Assembly: GCF_024703895.1 (NCBI RefSeq)
Contig: NZ_CP087968.1
Location: 4,030,001 to 4,094,000, forward strand
Direction: 5' to 3'
Length of the DNA: 64,000 nt
Source: Nocardioides sp. B-3
Lineage (GTDB): Bacteria > Actinomycetota > Actinomycetes > Propionibacteriales > Nocardioidaceae
Under the pieces are notes generated by a model. That model made no database searches, had not been told where the DNA came from, and was given only the letters and a program-made list of their open reading frames with translations. Shown here in pieces: positions 29,198 through 37,960 of this stretch. The first letter of the stretch is position 1. The number at the start of each line of letters is the position of its first letter. Made by a program: the position numbers and the translations under genes.

Positions 29198-29740
29198 TCA
29201 CAGGAAGTCGAGCGGGTCGAACTCGTCGATCGGGATCACCTTGACGCGCGGCAGGGCCGAGTTGAACGCGCCGATGTCGTACTCGAGGTCGATGATCCGA
29301 AGCCCGGGCAGCCCGCGGAAGGCGGCATTGACGAACTCCCCGAAACCGACAACGCCCACCTGCCGGGATCCGTCGCAGAGCGCGGAGATCTGGTCGAGGA
29401 AGTCGCCGTCATGGCTGGCCGGGATGACGTCGGCGTCGCGCGAGACGAGCGCTTCGGCGGTGCGCTGGATGGCGATGTCGACGACCTTGCCGGCGCCGCT
29501 CAGCGGGACCGGGGTGAAGCCGATCGCGATCAGGGCCTGCACGAAGGTCGTCGGCATCTCGGTGCCGGCGGCCGGGAAGAACAGCCCCTTCACGGGCTGG
29601 TCGAAGCTGCGCTCGCTCCACTCGAGCAGCCGGTCCCAGCGCGGCCGCTCCTCGGGCCGCGGCCGCCGACCGAGGATGGAGTTGCCGAGGGTGGCGTCGA
29701 TGTTCTCCCCGTCGACGAGGAGGTAGGTCTGGCGCTCCAT
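29198..29740 (-). CDS. NYN domain (PIN-like) putative ribonuclease
   Basis: 180 residues. The opening TYLLVDGENIDATLG and the later DVIPASHDGDFLDQI give the acidic residues of the NYN/LabA active site, with GKVVDIAIQRTAEAL between. The fold is that of PIN-like, Mg-dependent RNases. The start overlaps the ASCH gene stop (TGATG at 29742-29738), so the two are translationally coupled. Target RNA unknown. Confidence 0.82.
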   Translation of the reverse strand: MERQTYLLVDGENIDATLGNSILGRRPRPEERPRWDRLLEWSERSFDQPVKGLFFPAAGTEMPTTFVQALIAIGFTPVPLSGAGKVVDIAIQRTAEALVSRDADVIPASHDGDFLDQISALCDGSRQVGVVGFGEFVNAAFRGLPGLRIIDLEYDIGAFNSALPRVKVIPIDEFDPLDFL

Positions 29741-30105
29741 CAGGCGTCGGCCCGGTAGATCACGCGGAAGCGCTCCACGATGTCGGTGCCGATCTCGACC
29801 TCTTCGATCTCGAGCAGCGCGACCGGGTGGCCCACTCCGTTGCACAGGATCGACAGCGACCCCGCGACGGGCATGTCGGCGCCCTCCTCGTCGTAGACCG
29901 ACGCCGGTGTCGATGTCTCGAGCCGGTCCTCGGAGTCGATACGCGCGACGAACTCGTCCGCCTCCTCCGGCGTCTCGCCGAAGGACCACGCCGGCGGCCG
30001 GACGACCTCGAGGGTGGTGGGGCCGAAGTAGGCCGGAGCGACGTTGAGCTTTGCGTGGAACCGGGCCAGCTCCCAGAAGTTGCCGATCACGTCGTCGTCC
30101 GTCAT
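29740..30105 (-). CDS. ASCH-domain protein
   Basis: Intact, 121 residues. FWELARFHAKLNVAPAYFG, PPAWSFGETPEEADEFVARI and LLEIEEVEIGTDIV agree with the ASCH fold, a small beta-barrel related to PUA that binds RNA or nucleosides. It sits between an unknown gene at the end of the suf operon and the NYN gene, overlapping the latter. An RNA-directed role of the pair is inferred from both folds. Confidence 0.7.
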   Translation of the reverse strand: MTDDDVIGNFWELARFHAKLNVAPAYFGPTTLEVVRPPAWSFGETPEEADEFVARIDSEDRLETSTPASVYDEEGADMPVAGSLSILCNGVGHPVALLEIEEVEIGTDIVERFRVIYRADA

Positions 30106-30135
30106 GACCGCGACCCTAGACCCATCCGGTGCCTG

Positions 30136-30503
30136 TCAGGCCTGCCGAGGGGGCAGCTTGGCCAGCGCGTCACGCACGATCGCCGTCCGCGCGGCGACGG
30201 CCACCTTGCCCCGGAGCCCTCGCGCACCGTCCACGAGCGTCGCCCTGGACCGCGGACAGCACCCGGATGTCGGTGAAGGTCGGGCGGGTGCCGACGGGCA
30301 CCTCGAGGTCCGGGAGCGCGAGCAGCACCGGCAGCACTCGGGTACCGACGGCGTCGAGCACGAGGTAGCGCTCGTGCCGCGTGAGCGCTGCCCATGTCGC
30401 CTCGCGGTCGCGCCGGCGGCGTACGCCCCCGCTGACGCGCGGCTGCCACGGTCTTGGCGGCGTTGGTGACCGCTTCGGTCAGCTCGTGCTCGGTGAAGCG
30501 CAC
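30136..30503 (-). CDS. Conserved hypothetical protein, frameshifted
   Basis: Corrected over breaks near 30425 and 30245 it gives about 122 residues: FTEHELTEAVTNAAKTVAA, TRHERYLVLDAVGTRVLPVL, GTRPTFTDIRVLSAV, then LRGKVAVAARTAIVRDALAK. Mixed helix/strand, no signal peptide, no motif I recognise. GTG at 30503 starts 2 bases after the sufT stop, so it belongs to the suf transcript. Confidence 0.6.
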
Positions 30504-30505
30504 GC

Positions 30506-30871
30506 TCAGACGTTGAAGCCGAGGGCGCGCAGCTGCTCGCGGCCGTCGTCGGTGATCTTGTCCGGGCCCCACGGCGGCATCCACACCCAGTTGATGGCGA
30601 CGTCGTTGACGATGCCCTCGAGCGCGGCGTTGGTCTGGTCCATGATCACGTCGGTCAGCGGGCAGGCCGCCGAGGTGAGCGTCATGTCGAGCACGACGTT
30701 GGAGCCCTCGTCGAGGTGCACGTCGTAGACGAGTCCGAGGTCGACGACGTTGATCCCGAGCTCGGGGTCGACGACGTCCTTCATTGCCTCGGTGACGTCG
30801 TCAATGGTGACAGTGGAGCCGCCGCCGGTGGCCGCGGGGACGTCGGGCAGGTCGCTGTTGTCGATGGTCAT
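30506..30871 (-). CDS. sufT: Metal–sulfur cluster assembly factor (SufT/PaaD-like, MIP18 family)
   Basis: 121 residues of the DUF59/MIP18 family. DVTEAMKDVVDPELGINVVDLGLVYDV is the domain core, and TSAACPLTDVI carries the conserved Cys; the end MPPWGPDKITDDGREQLRALGF is family-typical. It helps Fe-S maturation. The start at 30871 overlaps the corrected SufU stop (ATGA), and the gene is co-linear with the suf operon. Confidence 0.92.
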   Translation of the reverse strand: MTIDNSDLPDVPAATGGGSTVTIDDVTEAMKDVVDPELGINVVDLGLVYDVHLDEGSNVVLDMTLTSAACPLTDVIMDQTNAALEGIVNDVAINWVWMPPWGPDKITDDGREQLRALGFNV

Positions 30872-31313
30872 GAGTTCTCCTTCGAGAGGGTCTGGGACGT
30901 CGCGTCCTTCCACGCCATCCATGAGAGCAGGGCGCACTTCACGCGCGGGAAACTTGGCCACACCGGCGAACGCGATGCCGTCCTCGAGGACGTCCTCGTC
31001 GGGCTCCACCTTGCCCTTGCCCTGCATGAGCTCCGGGGAAGGTCTGGTGGATCGACATCGCCTCGTCGACGGACTTGCCGATCAGCAGGTCGGTCATCAC
31101 GGAGGTCGAGGCCTGCGAGATCGAGCAGCCCACGGCGTCGTACGACACGTCGGTCACCGTGTCGTCGGAGACGTGGACGCGCAGGGTCACCTCGTCACCG
31201 CAGGTCGGGTTGACGTGGTGCACCTCGGCCTCGAACGGGTCGCGCAGTCCGGCATGGTGCGGGTGCTTGTAGTGGTCCGGGATGATTTCTCGGTAGAGCG
31301 AATCGAGATCCAT
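30868..31313 (-). CDS. sufU: SufU-type zinc-dependent sulfur transfer protein, frameshifted
   Basis: It takes persulfide sulfur from SufS. The three Cys of the zinc/active site are in HVNPTCGDEV, DAVGCSISQAS and, after correction, RVKCALLSWMAW. Breaks: extra C near 31035 and extra T near 30950. ATG at 31313 overlaps the SufS stop (TGATG). The end QTLSKENS runs into the SufT start. Confidence 0.92.
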
Positions 31314-32571
31314 CAGCCCACCTTGAAGTACGAACGGGTGTAGTGGAGGCCCTCGATCAGGGCGTCGATCTCCGTGGGCGTCGTGTAGAGGTAGGACGAC
31401 ATCCGGGTCGAGGCCCGGACGCCGAAGCGTGCATGCGCAGGCTTGGCGCAGTGGTGTCCCGCGCGCACCGCGACGCCGCGCGAGTCGAGCACCTGCGCGA
31501 TGTCGTGCGGGTGCACGCCGTCGAGCTCGAACGAGATCGCTCCCCCGCGCGACGCCGCGTCGAGCGGTCCGAGGACGCGCACACCCGGCACGGAGGCGAG
31601 ACCCTCGAGGGCGTAGCCGGTGATGGCCTGCTCGTGCGCGTGGATGACGTCCATGCCGATGTGGTCGAGGTAGTCGACCGCGGCACCGAGGCCGATGGCC
31701 TCGATGATCGGCGGCGTGCCGGCCTCGAACTTGTGCGGGATCCCGGCGTACGTCGAACGCGCCATCGTCACCGTCTCGATCATCTCGCCGCCACCGTGGA
31801 ACGGAGGCAGCGCGCCGAGCACCTCACTGCGACCCCAGAGCACGCCGATCCCGGTCGGGCCGACGACCTTGTGGCCGGTGAAGACGAGCAGGTCGGCACC
31901 CGAGGCCGTCACGTCGATCGGCAGCTGGGGAGCCGCCTGCGAGGCGTCCACGACCACGATCGCGCCCACCGCGTGCGCACGTGCGGCGATCTCGGCCACC
32001 GGGTTGATCGTGCCGAGCATGTTGGACACCCGTGTCAGGGAGACGACCTTGGTGCGCTCGGTGATCAGCTCGTCGATGTTCGACAGATCGAGGCGGCCGT
32101 CCTCGGTGAGGCCGAACCAGCGCAGGGTCGCGCCCTTGCGCTCGGTCAGCAGCTGCCACGGCACGATGTTGGAGTGGTGCTCCATCTCGGTGATGACGAC
32201 CTCGTCGCCCTCACCGATCGCCGTGTCACCGGTCGCCCGGGACAGGGTGTTCGCCACCGTGGTTGAGCGCCTCGGTGGCGTTCTTGGTGAAGATCACCTC
32301 GTCGCGGCTGGGCGCCTTGATGAAGGCCGCCACCCGGTCGCGAGCCGCCTCGAACGCCTCAGGTCGACTCCGAGCCCAGCTGGTGCATGGCCCGGGAGAT
32401 GTTCGCGTTGTGGTGCTCGAGGTGGTCGACCATCGTGTCGATGACGACCTGCGGCTTCTGCGAGGTGTTGGCGCTGTCGAGGTAGACCAGCGGAAAGCCA
32501 CCCGCGAGCTGGCGCTCGAGGATCGGGAAGTCCTTGCGGATGACTTCCAGCTCGGGAAGTAGTCCTTCCAT
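31313..32571 (-). CDS. sufS: Cysteine desulfurase SufS, frameshifted
   Basis: A PLP enzyme that makes persulfide from cysteine for Fe-S assembly. The PLP Lys lies in VFTGHKVVGPTGIG, the catalytic Cys in AGHHCAKPAHARFG, and the N-terminus FPILERQLAGGFPLVYLDSA is typical. Breaks lie near 32365 (extra T) and 32262. ATG 32571 is preferred to GTG 32574. A dispersed repeat separates it from sufC. Confidence 0.95.
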
Positions 32572-32586
32572 CACATGCCTACCTTC

Positions 32587-32625
32587 CTTGGTTTCGACGT
32601 CGCTCGCTGCGCTCGCTGCTCAACC
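32587..32625. repeat. Dispersed intergenic repeat, copy B
   Basis: On the minus strand it reads from GGTTGAGCAGCGAGCG to CGTCGAAACCAAG, sharing both ends with copy A at 19819-19875. Its inner part contains the repeat GCGAGCGCAGCGAGCG. It lies inside the suf operon, and its TTGA supplies the sufC stop codon. Confidence 0.6.
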
Positions 32626-33388
32626 GGCGGCGGTGGCGGCCTTGGTGTACTTGTCGTATCCCTCGGCTTCTAGCTGGTCGGCCAGCTCGGGGCCGCCCTC
32701 CTCGGCGACGCGTCCGTCGACGAAGACGTGGACGAAGTCGGGCTTGATGTAGCGCAGGATCCGCGTGTAGTGCGTGATCAGCAGGACGCCCTTGTCACCG
32801 TCGGCCTTGAACCGGTTGACGCCGTCGGAGACAACCCGGAGCGCGTCGATGTCGAGGCCGGAGTCGGTCTCGTCGAGCACGGCGACCTTCGGGTTCAGCA
32901 GCTCGAGCTGCGCGATCTCGTGGCGCTTCTTCTCACCACCGGAGAAGCCCTCGTTGACGTTGCGGGTCGCGAAGGTCGGGTCGAGGTCGAGTGCCTGCAG
33001 GGACGTGTTGACGTCCTTGATCCACGTGCGGAGCTTGGGGGCCTCGCCGTCGATCGCGGTCTTCGCCGTACGCAGGAAGTTGGAGACCGAGACGCCGGGC
33101 ACCTCGACGGGGTACTGCATGGCCGGGGAACAGGCCGGCGCGGGCGCGCTCGTCGACCGTCATCGCCAGCACGTCGGCGCCGTCGAGGGTGACGGTGCCG
33201 CCCGTGACGGTGTACTTCGGGTGGCCGGCGATGGAGTAGGCCAGCGTGGACTTGCCGGAGCCGTTGGGGCCCATGATCGCGTGGGTCTCGCCGTCGTTGA
33301 TCGTCAGCGTGACGCCCTTGAGGATCTCCTTGGGGCCGTCCTCGGTGTCGACGGAAACCTTCAGGTCCTTGATGACAAGCGTGCTCAT
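32620..33388 (-). CDS. sufC: Fe-S assembly ATPase SufC, frameshifted
   Basis: An ABC-type ATPase of the SufBCD scaffold, about 255 residues. Walker A GPNGSGKST, signature FSGGEKKRHEIAQL, Walker B VAVLDETDSGLDID and ITHYTRIL. One extra C near 33125 breaks the frame between RAGLF and PAMQYPVEVPG. ATG at 33388 overlaps the stop of the Rieske gene. Confidence 0.95.
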
Positions 33389-33721
33389 GAGGGGGTCACT
33401 CCATTCAGGGTGGTCTCGACGTCGACATAGACGTCGTTGTCGCGAAGTTCGACTGGGAAGGTGGCGACCGGTTCGGTCGCGGGGGAACGTGGTGGGCTTG
33501 CCGGTGCGCAGGTCGAAGGTCGACCCGTGCAGCCAGCACTCGATGGTGCAGTTGGCGACCTCGCCCTCGGAGAGAGCGACAGCGGCGTGCGAGCAGAGGT
33601 CCTGCAGCGCGAAGACCTCGTCGCCGTTGCGCGCGACCGCGACGTCGTAGGCGCCGATCGTCACGCCGAGGGCCTCGTCGGTGGGCACCTCGTCGAGGGA
33701 GCAGGCGCGGACAAAGGTCAT
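33385..33721 (-). CDS. Rieske [2Fe-2S] protein of the suf operon, frameshifted
   Basis: About 112 residues, small Rieske ferredoxin with the ligand pairs LCSHAAVAL and ECWLHGSTFDL. An extra C near 33485 breaks the frame; the corrected end is DNDVYVDVETTLNGVTPS. Its constant place between sufD and sufC in actinobacteria suggests a redox role in cluster assembly. Both ends overlap neighbours by ATGA. Confidence 0.9.
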
Positions 33722-34911
33722 GCGATCGCCTCGGCGTCCTCGCGCAGCACGTTCTTGGCCAGCTCGGCCTCGACGGTCTTCATCAGCTTGTCCTCGATCG
33801 ACGGCACGCCGATCTTGCGGATCAGGTCGTTGAAGAAGCCGTGCACCACGAGGCGACGCGCTTCCTTGTCGTCGATGCCGCGCGAGCGGAGGTAGAACAG
33901 CTGCTCGTCGTCGAAGCGGGCCGTGGCCGACGCGTGACCGGCGCCGGCGATCTCGCCGGTCTCGATCTCGAGGTTGGGCACGGAGTCGGCGTGGCAACCG
34001 TCACTGAGCACGAGGTTGCGGTTCTCCTCGTAGGTCTCGATGCCCTCGGCGACCTTGCGGATCAGCACGTTGCCGACCCAGACCGTGTGCGCACCCCGGC
34101 CCTGCAGCGCGCCCTTGTAGAGCACGTTGCTCTTGGTGCGCGGAGCGGTGTGGTCGGCGAAGAGGCGGTGCTCGATGTGCTGGCCCTCGTCGGCGAAGTA
34201 GAGACCGAGCAGCTCCGCGGAGCCGCCGGGTCCGTCGTAGGTCACGTTGCAGTCCATCCGGACCACGTCGCCACCGAAGGTCACCGCCACGTGCTTGTAC
34301 GCCGCATCGCGACCGACGAGCGCCCGGTGGTGCGCGAGGTGGACGGCGTCGCCGGCCCAGTCCTGCAGCGACACGACCGTGACGTCGGCGCCGTCACCCA
34401 CGACGACCTCGACGACCGCGGCGACCGCGGCGGAGCCGGTGTGGTTGAGGACGACGACCGCACGACTGTGCGCGCCGAAGCGCAACGTCATGTGAGCGCC
34501 CATGGTGGCCTCGAGGTCATTGCCCTCGATCTCCGGGAAGACCGGCTCGGCCATCTCGTGGTCGGCCGGCACGTCGATCAGGATGCTGGCCGGGACCTCG
34601 GCCGGGACGCGAGCCGCGAAGCGGGCGTTGGGCGCCCACTTGGACACGCCTCGGACCGACGCCGCCTCGTCACCGGTGACGACGCGGATGTCCACGCCCT
34701 CGTGCTCGGTCCACGTCGCCGTACAGGAACGCGCGGTCAGCGAGGCGTTGCCGTGCAGGTCGCGCAGGCGCTTGAGCGGGGTGAATCGCCAGATCTCCTC
34801 GCGCCCGGTCGGGACGATGTGATCGGCGACGTCGAAGGACCCCTGCGGGTGCAGGTGGCTATCGACCTTGTCCACCTCGAGGGCAGACCGGACAGATTCC
34901 GTGACAGTCAC
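33718..34911 (-). CDS. sufD: Fe-S assembly scaffold SufD
   Basis: Intact, 397 residues. The beta-helix core has VVLNHTGSAAVAAVVEV and LLGLYFADEGQHIEHRLFADH, and the C-terminus carries the SufB/D signature SDGCHADSVPNLEIETGEIAGAGHA (quoted in part) then DEQLFYLRSRGI. SufD pairs with SufB and SufC. GTG at 34911 has AGAAAGAGAA just upstream. Confidence 0.96.
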   Translation of the reverse strand: MTVTESVRSALEVDKVDSHLHPQGSFDVADHIVPTGREEIWRFTPLKRLRDLHGNASLTARSCTATWTEHEGVDIRVVTGDEAASVRGVSKWAPNARFAARVPAEVPASILIDVPADHEMAEPVFPEIEGNDLEATMGAHMTLRFGAHSRAVVVLNHTGSAAVAAVVEVVVGDGADVTVVSLQDWAGDAVHLAHHRALVGRDAAYKHVAVTFGGDVVRMDCNVTYDGPGGSAELLGLYFADEGQHIEHRLFADHTAPRTKSNVLYKGALQGRGAHTVWVGNVLIRKVAEGIETYEENRNLVLSDGCHADSVPNLEIETGEIAGAGHASATARFDDEQLFYLRSRGIDDKEARRLVVHGFFNDLIRKIGVPSIEDKLMKTVEAELAKNVLREDAEAIA

Positions 34912-34951
34912 AAATTCTCTTTCTACGAATGAACGGGTGGGGCGGTGGCGA

Positions 34952-36370
34952 TCAGCCGACCGCGCCCTCCATCTGCAGCTCGATCAGGCGGTTGAGCTCG
35001 AGGGCGTACTCCATCGGGAGCTCCTTGGCGATCGGCTCCACGAAACCGCGGACGATCATCGCCATCGCCTCGTCCTGCTCCATGCCTCGCGACATGAGGT
35101 AGAAGAGCTGGTCGTCGGAGACCTTCGAGACGCTCGCCTCGTGGCCCATCGACACGTCGTCCTCACGGATGTCGACGTAGGGGTAGGTGTCCGAGCGCGA
35201 GATCTGGTCGACCGGGAGCGCGTCGCACAGCACGTTGGACTTCGAGCCGTAGGCACCCTCGTTGACTCGGATCAGGCCGCGGTAGGACGTGCGGCCACCG
35301 CCACGGGCCACCGACTTCGACAAGATGCTCGAGGAGGTGTGCGGGGCGGCGTGCACCATCTTGGCGCCGGCGTCCCGGTGCTGGCCCTCGCCCGCGAATG
35401 CGATGGAGAGCGTCTCGCCCTTGGCGTGCTCGCCCATCAGGTAGATCGCGGGGTACTTCATCGTCACCTTGGAGCCGATGTTGCCGTCGACCCACTCCAT
35501 GGTGGCGCCGGCCTCGCAGACGGCGCGCTTGGTGACGAGGTTGTAGACGTTGTTCGACCAGTTCTGGATGGTGGTGTAGCGGCAGCGACCACCCTTCTTC
35601 ACGATGATCTCCACGACGGCCGAGTGCAGCGAGTCCGAGCTGTAGATCGGCGCGGTGCAGCCCTCGACGTAGTGCACGTAGGCGTCCTCGTCGACGATGA
35701 TCAGCGTGCGCTCGAACTGGCCCATGTTCTCGGTGTTGATCCGGAAGTAGGCCTGCAGCGGGATGTCGACGTGGACACCCTTCGGCACGTAGATGAACGA
35801 GCCGCCCGACCACACCGAGGTGTTGAGCGCGGCGAACTTGTTGTCACCGACGGGGATGACGGTGCCGAAGTACTCCCGGAACAGCTCCGGCTGCTCGCGC
35901 AGGGCGGTGTCGGTGTCGAGGAAGAGCACGCCCCGGGCCTCGAGGTCCTCGCGGATCGAGTGGTAGACGACCTCGGACTCGTACTGCGCCGCCACGCCGG
36001 ACACGAGGCGCTGCTTCTCCGCCTCGGGGATGCCGAGCTTGTCGTAGGTGTTCTTGATGTCCTCGGGCAGGTCGTCCCACGAGGTCGCCTGCTTCTCGCT
36101 GGAGCGGACGAAGTACTTGATGTTGTCGAAGTCGATCGTCGACAGGTCGGAGCCCCGTGTCGGCATCGGCTTGCGGTGGAAGAGCTTGAGGCCCTTCAGG
36201 CGCAGGTCGAGCATCCACTGCGGCTCGGACTTGAGCGCGGAGATGTTGCGGACGACGTCCTCGCTGAGACCCCGCTGGGCGTTGGCGCCGACGTCGTTCT
36301 TGTCGGACCAGCCGAACTCGTAGCGGCCGATGCCTTCGAGGGACGGGTTCAGTTCTTCGATGGAGGTCAT
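34952..36370 (-). CDS. sufB: Fe-S assembly scaffold SufB
   Basis: Intact, 472 residues. Segments YVPKGVHVDIPLQAYFRINT, VHYVEGCTAPIY and RTSYRGLIRVNEGAYGSKSN are SufB hallmarks, with the Cys of EGCTAP conserved. It receives sulfur from SufU/SufS and assembles the cluster with SufD and SufC. No intein is inserted, unlike several mycobacteria. ATG 36370 overlaps the regulator stop (ATGA). Confidence 0.97.
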   Translation of the reverse strand: MTSIEELNPSLEGIGRYEFGWSDKNDVGANAQRGLSEDVVRNISALKSEPQWMLDLRLKGLKLFHRKPMPTRGSDLSTIDFDNIKYFVRSSEKQATSWDDLPEDIKNTYDKLGIPEAEKQRLVSGVAAQYESEVVYHSIREDLEARGVLFLDTDTALREQPELFREYFGTVIPVGDNKFAALNTSVWSGGSFIYVPKGVHVDIPLQAYFRINTENMGQFERTLIIVDEDAYVHYVEGCTAPIYSSDSLHSAVVEIIVKKGGRCRYTTIQNWSNNVYNLVTKRAVCEAGATMEWVDGNIGSKVTMKYPAIYLMGEHAKGETLSIAFAGEGQHRDAGAKMVHAAPHTSSSILSKSVARGGGRTSYRGLIRVNEGAYGSKSNVLCDALPVDQISRSDTYPYVDIREDDVSMGHEASVSKVSDDQLFYLMSRGMEQDEAMAMIVRGFVEPIAKELPMEYALELNRLIELQMEGAVG

Positions 36371-37063
36371 GCCTTCTCCTTCTGGGTGGATGACGACGTG
36401 TTCGACGTCGGGATGCAGGTCGTGCAGACGCCGTCGCCGTGGGCGATGGTCGCGAGTCGCTGGACGTGGGTGCCGAGCACGCGGCCGATGGCCTCGGTCT
36501 CGGCCTCGCACAGCTGCGGGAACTCATGGGCCACGTGCGAGACGGGGCAGTGCTGCTGGCAGAGCTGGTCGCCGATGGGCAGGGTGCGCACGCTGGCGGC
36601 ATAGCCCTCGGCGCTGAAGACCTTCGCGAGCGCCTCCGCCGGGCTCAGGGTCGGGTCCTCGGCCGTGACGGCGGCGTAGTCGCGCTCCACGAAGGCAACC
36701 CGGCGGCGGGCGAACTCCATCACGGCGTCGTCGCCGCCGGTCTCGGCCACAAACCGCAGGGCTTGTACGGCGAGGTCGTCGTACTGCTGGTCGAAGGCGT
36801 CACGCCCAGCGTCCGTGAGGGCGAAGACCTTCGCCGGCCGACCGCGACCGCGGTTGCCGTAGACCTTCTGGTCGCGGGCCTCCACCGTGCCGTCCTCGGT
36901 CAGGTGGTCGAGATGACGACGCACGGCGGCCGCCGTCAGGTCCAGCCCGGCGGCCGGGTCTGCGGCGGTCGAGGGACCGTTCTCGAGGATCGACTCGGCC
37001 ACCCGGTCACGGGTGGGAGCGTCCCCGTCGGGGGTCCCCCGCGCGCGTAGAAGTCGGCCTCAT
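36367..37063 (-). CDS. sufR: SufR-type Fe-S dependent transcriptional regulator, frameshifted at the start
   Basis: About 230 residues. The winged-helix part has LDLTAAAVRRHLDHLTEDGTV and a wing with NRGRGRPAKVFALTDAG. The C-terminal Cys-rich segment QLCQQHCPVSHVA, a later Cys in FPQLCEAE and CTTCIP fit the [4Fe-4S] ligands of SufR. ATG at 37063 is chosen by joining frames over a five-C run near 37030; GTG 37002 is the alternative. It heads the suf operon and probably represses it when the cluster is present. Confidence 0.9.
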
Positions 37064-37068
37064 GATTT

Positions 37069-37083
37069 GCACAACGTAAGTGT
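37069..37083 (-). promoter_or_regulatory. Putative SufR operator
   Basis: On the minus strand this reads ACACT-TACGT-TGTGC, 5 bases before the sufR ATG. I recall the mycobacterial SufR motif as ACACT-N5-TGTGA, so nine of ten specified bases fit. It overlaps a perfect inverted repeat AACGT-N7-ACGTT at 37073-37089. Autorepression is inferred. Confidence 0.6.
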
Positions 37084-37104
37084 GACGTTAATGCTTCCGC
37101 CTCT

Positions 37105-37123
37105 TCAAGCAAGGCTCCCCTAA
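37105..37123 (-). promoter_or_regulatory. Putative IdeR/DtxR-like iron box
   Basis: The minus strand reads TTAGGGGAGCCTTGCTTGA. Against the degenerate 19-base IdeR consensus as I remember it (TwAGGTwAGsCTwACCTwA) about 14 positions fit. It lies 42-60 bases upstream of sufR, where it could link suf expression to iron. A partial match of this size could also be chance. Confidence 0.35.
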
Positions 37124-37128
37124 GTTGG

Positions 37129-37960
37129 TCAGTCAGCGGTGCGCTTGCGGAAGGTCCGGATGGCCAGCGGTGCCGGGGGTGGCGGTCAGCACCACGATCC
37201 AGCCGATGGTGAACGGGATCGGGTGGTGCATCGGGAAGGCCGCACCCTCGGCGAGCTGGTAGTCGTTGCCCCAGAGCACGCGCACGGCCCGGGTGAGCGA
37301 CGAGATCGGGTTCCACTCGGCGATGAAGCGCAGCCGGGGAGGGCATGCCATCGGTCGGCGCAAACGTGTTGGCCAGGGAAGGTGATCAGGGAACATCGTG
37401 GCGAACATCACACCGTTGACGGCCTCCACCGAGCGCATCGCCGAGCCGACCAGGATGCCGACCCAGATCATCGCGAACGCCCAGCCGACGAGCAGCGCAT
37501 AGCCGAGGAGCGCCTCGAAGATGTTGGTATGGATCCGCCAGCCGATCGCCAGCCCGGTCAGCGACATCACCACCAGCCCGATCGAGGAGTGCGCGACGCT
37601 GGAGAACGAGCGACCCACCAGCACGGCGGCCGGGTTGATCGGCAGCGACCGCATGCGGTCGACGATGCCCTTCTCCGGGTCGGCCGTGAGCCCCACCGCG
37701 ACGATGAAGGACGAGAAGGCGACGGTCTGGGCCATGATTCCCGGCAGCAGGAAGGCCTTGTAGCCACCGTCGATCGGGACGTCGATCGAGCTGCCGAAGA
37801 CATAGGCGAAGAGCAGCACGAACATCACCGGCTGGATGGTGACGTCCATCAGCATCTCGGGCATCCGCTTGATGTGGATGAAATTTCGCCGGGCGATCGA
37901 CAGCGACTGGCCGAGCAGTCCGGTCTCGCGGATCTGCGGGCGTTCCAGCGTCGTCGTCAT
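37129..37960 (-). CDS. ABC-2 type permease (DrrB-like), frameshifted near the end
   Basis: About 275 residues with six hydrophobic segments; SIARRNFIHIKRMPEMLMDV and QPVMFVLLFAYVFG at the start and FSSFIVAVGLTADPEKGIVDR in the middle are typical of daunorubicin-exporter-type permeases. Two breaks near 37380 and 37340 shift a short part, and another near 37170 moves the end; corrected, it finishes TFRKRTAD at 37129. It is coupled to the ATPase gene upstream by ATGA. Confidence 0.88.

Noticed and set aside
35000..36300. A possible intein in SufB
   Set aside because: The 472-residue protein is uninterrupted and of normal intein-free length.
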